A stretch of 64,000 nucleotides of DNA, taken from assembly GCF_002160305.1 (NCBI RefSeq), contig NZ_NFKI01000006.1, positions 1-64,000 on the forward strand. Reading direction: 5' to 3'. The notes beneath the pieces are model-generated. The model searched no databases, was not told the origin of the DNA, and was given only the letters and a program-made list of their open reading frames with translations. This document shows positions 33,843 to 42,476 of this stretch, one piece after another. The position numbers were made by a program, and so were the translations under genes. This DNA is from Pseudoflavonifractor sp. An184. Lineage in GTDB: Bacteria; Bacillota; Clostridia; Oscillospirales; Oscillospiraceae. Each line of letters starts with the position of its first letter. Position 1 is the stretch's first letter.

Positions 33843-35084
33843 TTACATCTCGGTGGTGAGAACCTTCTTCAGGTGAGCGAACCGGGGCAGGCCGTTCTCC
33901 TTGGGAGCGTCGGTCTCACCCTGGATGAGGGGCAGGACGTAGTCGATGAACTCCTGCTTCACGCCGTTTCCGGCCTCGTTGATCCACTCGCGGGGGACCT
34001 TCTTCTCGAAGTTGGCCACGATGTCCAGGGGCTCCAGGGAGGTCTCGCAGGTGTAGCCGCCCTCGCGGGTGCACTTGAAGGCCACCATTTTGTCGGTGAC
34101 GCCCTCCACGGCGGCGTTGACGGCGGCGGCGCCGGCCTGCCAGGCCTCCTTCACATCGGTCTTGGAGGCCAGATGAGCGCCGCAGCGCTGGAGCAGGGAG
34201 AGCTCGATGCCGCGGACCTTGGCGCCGGTGGCCTGCTTCACGGTATCGGCCAGGTGAGCGGCCAGGCCGCCCAGCTGGGCGTGGCCGAAGCCGTCGGTGG
34301 CGGAGGTCTTGGCCTCGGACACGAAGGTGCCGTCGGCGTAGTGGATACCCTCGGACACGGCCACCATGCACTTGCCGGTCTTCTCATAGACGGCCTTCAC
34401 GTCGGCGAGGAACTTGTCCATGTCGAAGTCGGTCTCGGGCAGATACACCAGGTCGGGGCCGCAGCCGGTGAGGGAGGCCAGGGCGGCGGAACCGGCCAGC
34501 CAGCCGGCGTGGCGGCCCATGATCTCGATAATGGTAATCATGCCGGTGTCGTACACGTGGGCGTCCTGCCACACCTCGGCGCAGGAGGTGGCGATATACT
34601 TGGCGGCGGAGGCGAAGCCGGGGCAGTGGTCGGTGCCGTTCAGGTCGTTGTCGATGGTCTTGGGCACGCCCATGATGCGGCACTCATAGCCCACCTTCTG
34701 CATATACTTGGAGATCTTGTTGCAGGTGTCCATGGAGTCGTTGCCGCCGTTGTAGAAGAAGTAGCGCACATTGTACTTCTCAAAAATCTCCAGAATGCGC
34801 TTATAATCGGTATCGTCCACATCGGGGTCGGCCAGCTTATAGCGGCAGGAACCCAGGGCGGAGGAGGGGGTGTACTGGAGCAGGTCCAGCTCCGCGGGGT
34901 CCTCCTGGGACATGTCGTACAGCTTGTCCTCCAGAACGCCCTTGATGCCGTGGGCGGCGCCCAGCACCCGGGTGATGCAGTCCGCCTTCAAAGCGGTCTG
35001 GATGACGCCCTGAGCGCTGGCGTTAATGACGGCGGTAGGGCCGCCGGACTGGCCAATGATACATGCGCCGGTGAGTTTTTCCAT
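33843..35084 (-). CDS. pfp: Diphosphate-dependent phosphofructokinase
   Basis: Interconverts fructose 6-phosphate and fructose 1,6-bisphosphate in glycolysis. The 413-aa protein has the PFK fold with IIGQSGGPTAVINAS at the N-terminus, YNGGNDSMDT near residue 113, PKTIDNDLNGTDH near 143 and EIMGRHAGWLAG near 190. The GGNDS in place of the GGDGS of ATP enzymes and the Lys in PKTIDND indicate pyrophosphate as phosphoryl donor. TTTAGGAGGAA precedes the ATG. It is divergent from the aldolase gene, which uses its product. Confidence 0.9.
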   Translation of the reverse strand: MEKLTGACIIGQSGGPTAVINASAQGVIQTALKADCITRVLGAAHGIKGVLEDKLYDMSQEDPAELDLLQYTPSSALGSCRYKLADPDVDDTDYKRILEIFEKYNVRYFFYNGGNDSMDTCNKISKYMQKVGYECRIMGVPKTIDNDLNGTDHCPGFASAAKYIATSCAEVWQDAHVYDTGMITIIEIMGRHAGWLAGSAALASLTGCGPDLVYLPETDFDMDKFLADVKAVYEKTGKCMVAVSEGIHYADGTFVSEAKTSATDGFGHAQLGGLAAHLADTVKQATGAKVRGIELSLLQRCGAHLASKTDVKEAWQAGAAAVNAAVEGVTDKMVAFKCTREGGYTCETSLEPLDIVANFEKKVPREWINEAGNGVKQEFIDYVLPLIQGETDAPKENGLPRFAHLKKVLTTEM

Positions 35085-35149
35085 GTTTAGTTCCTCCTAA
35101 AGTGTTGTTGAGATACCCAAAACTAGTTTTACCTAAATTTCTCTTACAA

Positions 35150-35194
35150 ATCATACCACGTACCCTTGTATTTTTCAATCCACAATGGTACAAT
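35150..35194. promoter_or_regulatory. Divergent promoters of pfp and fba with interleaved -35 boxes
   Basis: For pfp (minus strand): TTGAAA at 35173-35178, 17-bp spacer, TATGAT at 35150-35155 with a TGn extension. For fba (plus strand): TTGTAT at 35166-35171, 17-bp spacer, TACAAT at 35189-35194. The two -35 boxes lie within 13 bp of each other, so RNA polymerase can probably occupy only one at a time. Confidence 0.7.
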
Positions 35195-35229
35195 ATGAGA
35201 CGTAAAAAACTTACAAGGAGATGGTCACT

Positions 35230-36198
35230 ATGCCATTAGTTACCTCCACCGAAATGTTCAAGAAGGCCTATGACGGCGGCTACGCCATCGGCGCCTTCAA
35301 CGTCAACAATATGGAGATCGTCCAGGGCATCACCGAGGCCGCCCGGGACCTGAATGCTCCCCTGATCCTTCAGGTGTCCAAGGGCGCCCGCGCCTACGCC
35401 AACCACACCTACCTGGTGAAGCTGGTGGAGGCCGCCGCCATCGAGTGCCCCAACATCCCCATCGTGCTGCATCTGGACCACGGCCCCGACTTTGAGACCT
35501 GCAAGTCCTGCATCGACGGCGGCTTCACCTCCGTTATGATCGACGCCTCCTCCAAGCCCTTCCAGGAGAACATCGAGATCACCAAGAAGGTCGTGGAGTA
35601 CGCCCACGACCACGGCGTGGTGGTAGAGGCCGAGCTGGGCGCTCTGGCCGGCATCGAGGACGACGTGAAGGTCTCCGCCGAGGAGTCCCACTACACCCAC
35701 CCCGAGGAGGTGGAGGAGTTCGTATCCAAGACCGGCTGCGACTCCCTGGCCATCGCCATCGGCACCAGCCACGGCGCCTACAAGTTCACCGCTGAGCAGT
35801 GCACCCGCAATGAGAAGGGCGAGCTGGTTCCGCCTCCCCTGCGCTTCGACATCCTGGAGGAGGTCACCAAGCGCCTGCCCGGGTTCCCCATCGTGCTCCA
35901 CGGCTCCTCCTCCGTGCCTCAGAACTTCGTGAAGATGATCAACGAGAACGGCGGCAAGATGCCCGACGCCGTGGGTATCCCCGAGGAGCAGCTGCGTCAG
36001 GCCGCCCGGAGCGCGGTGTGTAAGATCAACATCGACTCCGACCTGCGTCTGGCCATGACCGGCACCATCCGTCAGTTCTTCAACGAGCACCCCGACAAGT
36101 TCGACCCCCGCGAGTACCTCAAGCCCGCCCGGGCCGCCATCAAGGAGCTGGTCGCCCACAAGATCGTGGACGTGCTGGGCTGCGACGGCAAGGCATAA
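35230..36198 (+). CDS. fba: Class II fructose-bisphosphate aldolase
   Basis: Zinc-dependent cleavage of fructose 1,6-bisphosphate to DHAP and glyceraldehyde 3-phosphate. The 322-aa product has GAFNVNNME near residue 22, the zinc and catalytic motif HLDHGPDFETC near 80, VEAELGALAGIEDDV, GTSHGAYKF and the phosphate-binding VLHGSSSVP and NIDSDLRLA. The start at 35230 has AAGGAG 9 nt upstream; the ATG at 35221 abuts the site. It is divergent from pfp and ends in a strong terminator, so it is monocistronic. Confidence 0.96.
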   Translation: MPLVTSTEMFKKAYDGGYAIGAFNVNNMEIVQGITEAARDLNAPLILQVSKGARAYANHTYLVKLVEAAAIECPNIPIVLHLDHGPDFETCKSCIDGGFTSVMIDASSKPFQENIEITKKVVEYAHDHGVVVEAELGALAGIEDDVKVSAEESHYTHPEEVEEFVSKTGCDSLAIAIGTSHGAYKFTAEQCTRNEKGELVPPPLRFDILEEVTKRLPGFPIVLHGSSSVPQNFVKMINENGGKMPDAVGIPEEQLRQAARSAVCKINIDSDLRLAMTGTIRQFFNEHPDKFDPREYLKPARAAIKELVAHKIVDVLGCDGKA

Positions 36199-36217
36199 TT
36201 TCATCCGCTGTTACTTC

Positions 36218-36246
36218 AAAGGAGCGCCCATGGGCGCTCCTTTTTT
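36218..36246 (+). terminator. Terminator after fba
   Basis: AAAGGAGCGCCC and its complement form a 12-bp stem with almost no loop, followed by six T. It lies 20 bp past the fba stop. Confidence 0.95.
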
Positions 36247-36395
36247 GCCTGAAAATGCCGCAAACGGACCTAAAACCGCGCCGCCTTGCCATGGGGGAAA
36301 AATCATGCTACAATTTTACTGTCCGTCCTGCCGGGGCGGGCGGTTTTGATCCCCATGATATTTCCATGATTTGTTCTGTAAGGAGGCGCTTTCCC

Positions 36396-37718
36396 TTGTC
36401 GAAAACCCCTATGGTGAGCATCATCGTCCCTGTCTACAACGCGTCTAAAACTCTCCGCCGCTGTGTGGACAGCGTGCTGAAGCAGGAGTACACCGATTTT
36501 GAGCTGTTTTTGGTGGACGACGGCAGCCAGGACGACTCCGGGACCATCTGTGACGAGTACGCCCGGAAGGACCCGCGGGTCCGCGTGATCCACAAGGCCA
36601 ACGCCGGAGTCTCCGCCGCCCGCAACGATGCGCTGGATCAGGCGCTGGGGGAATACCTTCAGTTTTTGGACAGCGACGACTGGCTCAGCCCGGACGCCAC
36701 CCGGCTGCTGGTCCGCACCGCCCAGGAGACCCAGTGCGACCTGGTGATTGCGGATTTTTACCGGGTGTCCGGGGAGCGGGTCTCCCACAAGGGGGAGATC
36801 GACGAGGAGGGGGTCATGTCCCGGGAGACCTTTGCCGCCTATATGATGGAAAACCCCGCCGACTACTACTATGGGGTGCTGTGGAATAAGCTCTTCCGCC
36901 GGAAAATCGTGGAGGAGTACCGTCTCCGTATGAACGAGGACCTGCGCTGGTGTGAGGATTTCCTGTTCAATCTGGAGTACATTCTCCACGGCGAGACCTT
37001 TGCCGCCCTCCGCGCCCCCATCTATTATTATGTGAAAACCAAGGGGTCCCTGGTGTCCCAGAGCATGAACCTGCCCAACATCATCCGCATGAAGCTGAGG
37101 GTGTTTGAATACTACAACGACTTCTACAAGCATGTGCTGGACGAGAGGGACTATGAGAAAAACCGGCTGAAGGTGTACCGCTTTCTGGTGGACGCGGCGG
37201 GGGACGAGAGCCTGCTGCCCAGCCTGAAGAAGCTGGGGGACGAGCGGCCCACCGTCTGCGCCCGGGCAGTGTCCGCCCAGGGGGCGGCAGCCGACGCCTA
37301 CCGGAGCCGGAAGCTGCTGGAGCACTACCTGGAGCCGGCGGCCCAAAAGCACGATCTCACCGGAGTGGAGGTGCGGGTGCTGCTGTGCCTCTGGTGCGCG
37401 GGAGAGATGAACAGCCGGAAGGAACTGGCCGACTTTGCCGGTGTGAACCGGGTGGGCCTGATCCTGCCGCTCCAGAAGCTGGCGCTCCGGGGCCTGATTC
37501 AGGCGGAAGGGAGCGTGGAGGGGGAGGACGACTCCGGAAAGGGGAAGCGGCTGCGGGTCTCCCTGCTCCCAGCCGCCCAGCCCATTCTGGATGACATTGC
37601 CCAGGGGCTGGAGGACTACGACCAGGCCCGCTTCGCCGGTTTCAGCCGGGAGGAGCTGGAGCGGTACTCCGACCTGTCCGGAAAGATCCAGGAAAACATG
37701 CGGCGGGTCCTGCAATAA
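36396..37718 (+). CDS. Family 2 glycosyltransferase fused to a MarR-like winged helix
   Basis: A 440-aa protein. Residues 5-230 are a GT-A glycosyltransferase: VSIIVPVYNASKTLRRCVDS, FLVDDGSQDDS, NAGVSAARNDAL, and the DxD-like FLDSDDWLSPD near residue 90. Residues about 305-420 read as a MarR-type winged helix: LTGVEVRVLLCLWCAGEMNS, RKELADFAGVNR, LPLQKLALRGLIQ, a charged wing, and a C-terminal dimer helix. No stop or frameshift lies between them. The start is a TTG at 36396 with AAGGAGG 9 nt upstream; the in-frame ATG five codons later is too far from it. Sugar and acceptor are unknown. Confidence 0.85.
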   Translation: MSKTPMVSIIVPVYNASKTLRRCVDSVLKQEYTDFELFLVDDGSQDDSGTICDEYARKDPRVRVIHKANAGVSAARNDALDQALGEYLQFLDSDDWLSPDATRLLVRTAQETQCDLVIADFYRVSGERVSHKGEIDEEGVMSRETFAAYMMENPADYYYGVLWNKLFRRKIVEEYRLRMNEDLRWCEDFLFNLEYILHGETFAALRAPIYYYVKTKGSLVSQSMNLPNIIRMKLRVFEYYNDFYKHVLDERDYEKNRLKVYRFLVDAAGDESLLPSLKKLGDERPTVCARAVSAQGAAADAYRSRKLLEHYLEPAAQKHDLTGVEVRVLLCLWCAGEMNSRKELADFAGVNRVGLILPLQKLALRGLIQAEGSVEGEDDSGKGKRLRVSLLPAAQPILDDIAQGLEDYDQARFAGFSREELERYSDLSGKIQENMRRVLQ

Positions 37719-37740
37719 GAAGCGCCGAGAGAGCTGGCGG

Positions 37741-38382
37741 CTATCCGCCCAGGGTCACATCCTGCTTTTGGTACCATTGAAGGGCCTGAAAGAAATCCTC
37801 CGGCTGAAAATCGGGCCAGAGCCGGTCCACAACGAAGAAATCCGCGTAGACCGACTGCACCGGCAGAAAGCCGGACAGACGCCGCATCCCACCCCAGCGG
37901 ATCACCAGATCCACCCGGGAGATATCCCGGGAGTTGAGCTGGGCGCAGATGGCTCCGCGGCGGATGCCGGGGTTGTTCAGGCAGGCCAGATCCCACTCCC
38001 AGCCGTAGTTGACCAGGAAATTGACCCGAGTGCCCCCGCCGTTCAAATCCCGCCGGGTTGTGTAGGGGAGCAGTGCCTGGGGAAACGCGGGCGCGTCCCG
38101 GTTGCCGGTCACCAGGAGAGAGACCGGCTCCGACGCGATCTGCTCCACCGCCTGGACGCACGCCCGGGAGAAGGCTTGGACCTGCTCCGGGGGCCGCCCG
38201 CAGTTGTCGGTGGTAAATCCATAAAACGTGAGCTCCTGGACTCCCGCGTCTCTGGCCAGCCGCAGCAGCTCCAGCCCCGGCTCCAGGCCGTGTGCGTAGC
38301 CGTCCTGCTTGGGCAGCCCGGCCCGCCTGGCCCAGCGCCGGTTTCCGTCCGGGATAATTCCGATGTGCTTTGGAATCCGCAT
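37741..38382 (-). CDS. Cis-isoprenyl diphosphate synthase family protein (UppS-like, short)
   Basis: Makes long-chain cis-polyprenyl diphosphates, in UppS the carrier for wall precursors. The 213-aa product has the family opening HIGIIPDGNRRWARRAGL with the catalytic Asp, GLELLRLARDAGVQELTFYGFTTDN, VNFLVNYGWEWDL and the C-terminal DLVIRWGGMRRLSGFLPVQSVYADF. It is 20-40 residues shorter than typical UppS, so it may be a paralogue. The ATG at 38382 has GGAAGGTGAT upstream. The frame stays open upstream into an integrase remnant, giving a fused frame of 298 codons. Confidence 0.85.
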   Translation of the reverse strand: MRIPKHIGIIPDGNRRWARRAGLPKQDGYAHGLEPGLELLRLARDAGVQELTFYGFTTDNCGRPPEQVQAFSRACVQAVEQIASEPVSLLVTGNRDAPAFPQALLPYTTRRDLNGGGTRVNFLVNYGWEWDLACLNNPGIRRGAICAQLNSRDISRVDLVIRWGGMRRLSGFLPVQSVYADFFVVDRLWPDFQPEDFFQALQWYQKQDVTLGG

Positions 38383-38399
38383 CGTATCACCTTCCTGCC

Positions 38400-38637
38400 T
38401 GCTAGGATTTTCTTTTGTCCCCAGAATTATGCAGAGCCCTTTAGATCTAATAAAGTATCTGTTGATGGAGTTGTGGGAGAGTTCGCTGTTCCTCATATCC
38501 ACGATCATTTTGTCCAGAACCAATTTTGTCAGGTCGCCTAGCTCCATTTGAGTATCAAGGAATTTTGAAATTGCGCTGAGATACTGGCGATAGGTAGTTA
38601 AAGTTTTTGCCGTCACACCCCCGGCCTGTCTGCTCAA
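38400..38637 (-). pseudogene. Tyrosine recombinase N-terminal fragment
   Basis: About 75 codons resemble the SAM-like core-binding domain of phage-type integrases (KTLTTYRQYLSAISKFLDTQ, LTKLVLDKMIVDMRN, SHNSINRYF). The catalytic domain is missing: the frame runs straight into the uppS leader near 38400. The remnant is evidence of an insertion and deletion next to uppS. Confidence 0.6.
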
Positions 38638-38743
38638 TAGGAAAGATTCAAAGTGTTCTGCGATGGTACCGTTCTCTGCACTCCTGGTTCGTCATTTTTT
38701 TAGAAAAAACCAAGCGTGCAAAATGAGGGCGCATGGAGCGGGT

Positions 38744-38790
38744 CAAAAAAAGAAAAACCGCTGAGACCTTTCAGGCTCAACGGTTTTCTC
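38744..38790 (-). terminator. Terminator downstream of the DUF262 gene
   Basis: On the minus strand, GAAAACCGTTGAG pairs with CTCAGCGGTTTTTC (one G-U pair) around a 10-nt loop, followed by a long T-rich run. The 190 bp between it and the DUF262 stop is AT-rich and holds nothing recognised. Confidence 0.8.
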
Positions 38791-38980
38791 ATAACTGGTC
38801 AGAGTGTAATTATAGGACTTGGAAAAATCCAGTCATATCAATGGTTTGCAAGCCGTCAGCAAGAGGTTTTATCCCCAATTATGCGTAAACTCCACAGGAA
38901 TAATATCGGCAACCGCCTTTCTATTACTTTGTTTATTTAAATACACTTTAATTATTACAAAACGTGCTTTGCAAACCGAA

Positions 38981-40984
38981 TCATTTAGACTTATCTAGAA
39001 AGTTCAGACCTAAAAATCGTATTTTATCATGTTTCGTATTTCCGATTTTGTATCCCCATCTATTCTGTAAAAAATTCACAAGTTTTAAACCACGTTTTAA
39101 AATTTCGTCAGCGCCCCAATTCTCAAATTCCGTTAATTCAATTTCTGCATATGTTCCATAGCGGTATCCTATATGATTTCCTTTGCCATCTCTTTTGTCA
39201 GGAAAAGGTAAATTTGCTAAACGACTATTTTTTATAGTTGAAACTGCTACAAAATTTCCAAGTGAGCTTCTAAGGGCGTGTTTTTGCTTTTGACTATATG
39301 GTTTGAAAGCATCTACCCAATATTGTTGACGTGCGCGTTGTGGATAAATATGCTCAATGGAATCATAGCCTTTCCCAAAATATACATCCCGATCTAACTT
39401 GCTAATATGAGATTTAGACATATTTTGTAGGCTAATTTCATACTCGCATAAGAAATACCTCAAAAAATTTCCCTCATAAAACCCGGTTTTACTATAATAA
39501 AGAATAATATTCCTATTAATATTTTCGTCAGCTATAAGGGCGTTGACTAACTTATCAATTTTTTCTTTTACCCCTGATACTACCATATCACCTCGATTTA
39601 ATTTCTTTAGAATATCCACAACCTCTAAATTAATCATATTATAGTTCCCATCGAGGCATTCAAAGGGAATAAAAATAACCAAAAACAAAAATTTTTCAAA
39701 CGATTTCAAAAACTTTAACAGTACGCCATCATCCCTACAATGTTGCAAACAAGATAATAAAAGAACTTTATGACTATCAACCTGCATTGCACTAAAACGA
39801 CGAGTTATGTTCGCTTTTCTGGGCATTAACAGATAGTGAATTTTGGTTATATATTCCACAATTTCTTCATTGTAAGATGAATCTGCTGGGTAATTGATGA
39901 TGTGCCATATTTTTATACAATTTTTTAAGCTTTCAATATACTCCATTACATTTTCTGTTGTAAGAGTACCTGATGGGATTTTATTAACAACAAAGTATTC
40001 CTCAAGCAAATAATTGTATAATGCAATACCAGGGCCGTAGAAAACAGAGCTTTTACGACGATAATTCTTATATATTTCACTTATTTGATCACAAAAATAA
40101 AGATGGAAATGAGCATCTAAGAACTCATCATCCGGGAGATAATTATTCTTGTCTTGCCCCAATATATGATATATATCTTTCCAACACTCATTAATATCTC
40201 TACGAAGTCGAGCTTTTATATCTGGAGAAACATCAAACAATGTCGATAGATATATGAGACGATTCTTTAGCAATTCCAGGTGTGACAAGGGTTTTCCACG
40301 GTTGTTCATGGTTTCAAAAGTAACATATACATCAATATCAGACGAGATTTCATATGTGTTAAAAAGGAATTGTTGAGTAATCTTTTTATATACTTTCTCA
40401 ATTTCTTTTTCATCCATCTTTTCTAGCTGTGTTTCAAAATACGATACAGCATTCATCAAATTAAGAGTATACGTTGTTTTTTGTATATCAGGTAACTCGT
40501 TTTTATTGTTGCTATAAATTTGATTAACAAGATAATTATAGCTTGGATTGTTTAATTCATATCCAAAAAGATAGGTGCAAGATTTGTTTTCATCTTTACT
40601 TTCCGAAATAAATCTCTTTCGTATCTCTGATATTCCCGTATAATTTAATTGGGAAATCCCTCTTTTTTCCATGATGTTGATTATAGATTTTATAAGCAGT
40701 ATGGATGTTGTTAGTCTCTGCTGTCCATCGACAATATAATATGGAGAGTATTTTTTAGACTCAATGAGCCAAACGTCATCTATCCAATTGCAATAAATCT
40801 TTTCTGAAACGGGTTCTAAAGTTAACACACCAACGTAGTGATTGTTTTGTCCGTCAAGCCGCATTAAATCATTCCAAAATTCTCCGACTTCTTTTTCTGT
40901 CCATGCAAAGCCTCTCTGATAGTCAGGAATTCTAAAGATTCTATCCGTAAATATTTTTGAGAGTGTCATCAGCTGATCGTTCAT
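38981..40984 (-). CDS. DUF262/DUF1524 (GmrSD-like) restriction-type protein
   Basis: A 667-aa soluble protein. The N-terminal DUF262 domain shows FRIPDYQRGFAWTEKEVGEFW near residue 17 and YYIVDGQQRLTTSILL near 82, a ParB-like NTPase fold. The C-terminal DUF1524 HNH-type nuclease shows SIEHIYPQRARQQYW and a later LGNFVAVSTIKNSRLANLPF. This pairing is that of GmrSD type IV restriction enzymes and related phage-defence proteins. The gene is AT-rich compared with the chromosome and is the only intact gene of the outer element. GGGAGGGAAG stands just upstream of the ATG. The target DNA modification cannot be told from sequence. Confidence 0.85.
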   Translation of the reverse strand: MNDQLMTLSKIFTDRIFRIPDYQRGFAWTEKEVGEFWNDLMRLDGQNNHYVGVLTLEPVSEKIYCNWIDDVWLIESKKYSPYYIVDGQQRLTTSILLIKSIINIMEKRGISQLNYTGISEIRKRFISESKDENKSCTYLFGYELNNPSYNYLVNQIYSNNKNELPDIQKTTYTLNLMNAVSYFETQLEKMDEKEIEKVYKKITQQFLFNTYEISSDIDVYVTFETMNNRGKPLSHLELLKNRLIYLSTLFDVSPDIKARLRRDINECWKDIYHILGQDKNNYLPDDEFLDAHFHLYFCDQISEIYKNYRRKSSVFYGPGIALYNYLLEEYFVVNKIPSGTLTTENVMEYIESLKNCIKIWHIINYPADSSYNEEIVEYITKIHYLLMPRKANITRRFSAMQVDSHKVLLLSCLQHCRDDGVLLKFLKSFEKFLFLVIFIPFECLDGNYNMINLEVVDILKKLNRGDMVVSGVKEKIDKLVNALIADENINRNIILYYSKTGFYEGNFLRYFLCEYEISLQNMSKSHISKLDRDVYFGKGYDSIEHIYPQRARQQYWVDAFKPYSQKQKHALRSSLGNFVAVSTIKNSRLANLPFPDKRDGKGNHIGYRYGTYAEIELTEFENWGADEILKRGLKLVNFLQNRWGYKIGNTKHDKIRFLGLNFLDKSK

Positions 40985-41240
40985 ACTCTTCCCTCCTTAT
41001 GGTACAACACTCCAAGGCGAAAAATGTTATAGCGCATAGTATTTTGTCAAAATCAATTATATATGATTTTATGGAAATGTGCAAAGCTTTTGGAAGAATT
41101 CGGAGAGTCATGGGTTGTAGCATACCATAGGCGAGAGTTTGAGATTTTACTATGTATATCCTGTTAGATATTCGCCTCCAATGAGACTTACAGGTGGCGT
41201 TTTCATATAGAAAAATCCGAAGGGAGGAGATAACCCCACC

Positions 41241-41264
41241 GGCCAGCCGTGAGGCTGGCTTTTT
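41241..41264 (+). terminator. Terminator in the outer element
   Basis: GCCAGCC-GTGA-GGCTGGC followed by TTTTT. It has no intact gene upstream on the plus strand; the 250 bp between it and the DUF262 start are AT-rich with nothing recognised. It may be a relic of a gene now lost. Confidence 0.75.
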
Positions 41265-41290
41265 CCATTTCACGACAAAGGAGGTTTTTC

Positions 41291-41906
41291 ATTTGCAACC
41301 ATGTCCCTGGAGAATGGGATGGATGTGAAAACGCTCTCAACGATCATCAGCCATGTGTCGTCGGCCACGACACTGAATACCTACACCCACATCACCGACG
41401 AGATGTGGCAGAAAGCGGCGGTGAACATTGACCGAGGCATCGCAAAGGCGGAGGCGCAGCCAGAGCCGGAACAGGAGACGGAGAAGTCCCATGCACAAGA
41501 ACCATTCACCCCTGTTTTCCCAGTCCGCCGCAGGCCGGGAACCGGATATGTCAAGCAGCTCAACGACCACCTCTGGGAGGGGAGATACTCCCCGGTGTGG
41601 CCGGACGGGAAAAAGCACTCCCGGAATGTCTATGGCCGTACGGAGGAGGAGTGTGAGGAGAAACTGAAAGCGCTGATCCTAGAAATGAAGGCGGAGATCG
41701 CCGCCCTGCGCTCGGGGGCCAGCACGGAGTACCCAGACGGGGTAAGCCCCAAGAAGAAAGCCATTGCCGCCTACCTGCGGGAGAATCCCGGTGTAACCAG
41801 CAAGTCCAGGATCGCCAGAGAGCTGAACATTGACCGGTCTACCGTACAGAAATATTACGACGAAATTCGGTCAGAGATTAGGGAGGGGAAAGTCCAGGCA
41901 TCATGA
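41291..41906 (+). pseudogene. Integrase C-terminal fragment, related to the 56.4-kb integrase
   Basis: From TTTGCAACCATGTCCCTGG on, this copy matches the last 197 codons of the integrase at 56407-57981: the final part of the catalytic domain (with GH changed to SH in TLSTIISHVSS), the Tyr region NTYTHIT, and the whole extra C-terminal region. The Arg and HxxR parts are absent. The missing catalytic His and domains mean it cannot recombine alone. An AAAGGAGG lies 15 nt before the first in-frame ATG, so a C-terminal peptide might still be made. Confidence 0.85.
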
Positions 41907-41942
41907 AAAGTCAAAACCAGATGTAAAAGTACCCCCTCAAAT

Positions 41943-42125
41943 TCTGCGCCGCTGTAAACAAGAAGAAGGGCCCCCTTAAAAAAGGGCGGCCCTTCCTGTG
42001 GTCAAAGTAAAAATCCGTCTGTGGTATTTCTGTGGTCAGATCAAAGGCGACAGTTTTTGATGATACTTTTCAAAGTAAGAAGTAAAGAAAAAGTGCTGTT
42101 TTCTTGCAAAAACAGCACTTTTTTG
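41943..42125. promoter_or_regulatory. Att-flanking block of the outer element with arm-like sites
   Basis: This block matches 59787-59966 at the right end. It has a hairpin with GGGC-rich arms at about 41965-41994, TGTGGTCA at 41997-42004, the composite site TGTGGTATTTCTGTGGTCA at 42020-42038, and a hairpin AAAAAGTGCTGTTTT with its complement just before the att core. Repeated TGTGGT words beside an att core are expected of integrase arm-binding sites. Confidence 0.6.
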
Positions 42126-42170
42126 GTCGGAGTGCCGGGATTCGAACCCGGGGCCTCTTGGACCCGAAGG
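42126..42170 (-). other. Attachment site: 3' half of tRNA-Pro
   Basis: 45 bp identical to 59967-60011, which is the 3' part of the tRNA-Pro(CGG) gene from the anticodon loop to the encoded CCA. Identity ends at GGACCCGAA in the anticodon loop. The 5' half of the tRNA is missing, so this is a duplicated att core and not a gene. Confidence 0.92.
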
Positions 42171-42476
42171 CCGATTTCAAACTTTTTCTGGGTATTTTAT
42201 GTGGTTTTTAACCCTTTTTGCTCCAATCCAATTCATCTTCAGACCTCTTTGACCACCCGGTTTCCATGTGTTCCGAAGCGGTGTGTGGTATGTCCTGTGG
42301 TCAGAAACGCGCCCCCAGCCCCTGCCGGTGTTTTTCACCGACAAGGAGGGGGGAGCGCTTTTTTGCTTCCGGCTGCCTGTATTATAACTCGGATGGAAGG
42401 ATGAAACAAGTTATTTCTACGCTGTCCACGGCTCAGGAATTGGGGGGCTGTAAACAAAGAATAAGTGCAGCCGCGG
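42171..42476. promoter_or_regulatory. Left end of the element with arm-like sites
   Basis: About 300 bp without a supported gene. It holds TGTGGTATGTCCTGTGGTCA at 42284-42303, the same composite site as at the other end but with one more base between the halves, and an inverted GTGGTCAAA at 42248-42256. These are likely integrase or excisionase binding sites. Confidence 0.5.

Larger units (their letters stand above)
38383..42170. mobile_element. Decayed outer integrated element
   Basis: This stretch lies between uppS and the extra tRNA 3' fragment at 42126-42170. It holds an integrase N-terminal remnant at its left edge, a DUF262/DUF1524 gene that is much more AT-rich than the core, and an integrase C-terminal remnant with an att-flanking block at its right edge that match the right end of the complete element next to it. 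This is the expected layout of an older element in the same tRNA that lost its mobility genes. No left-hand tRNA fragment was found near 38.4 kb. Confidence 0.65.

Noticed and set aside
11891-33859. Short peptides beginning MSTKCSSE in several intergenic gaps (11.9, 15.9 and 33.6 kb)
   Set aside because: They arise because the repeat core, with its ATGAGCAC/GTGCTCAT hairpin, is alike in DNA. Frames break in other copies, start sites lack ribosome binding sites, and the conserved feature is base pairing.
42126-42170. A second tRNA gene
   Set aside because: Only the 3' half of tRNA-Pro is present; the D arm and acceptor 5' strand are missing. It is an att duplicate.
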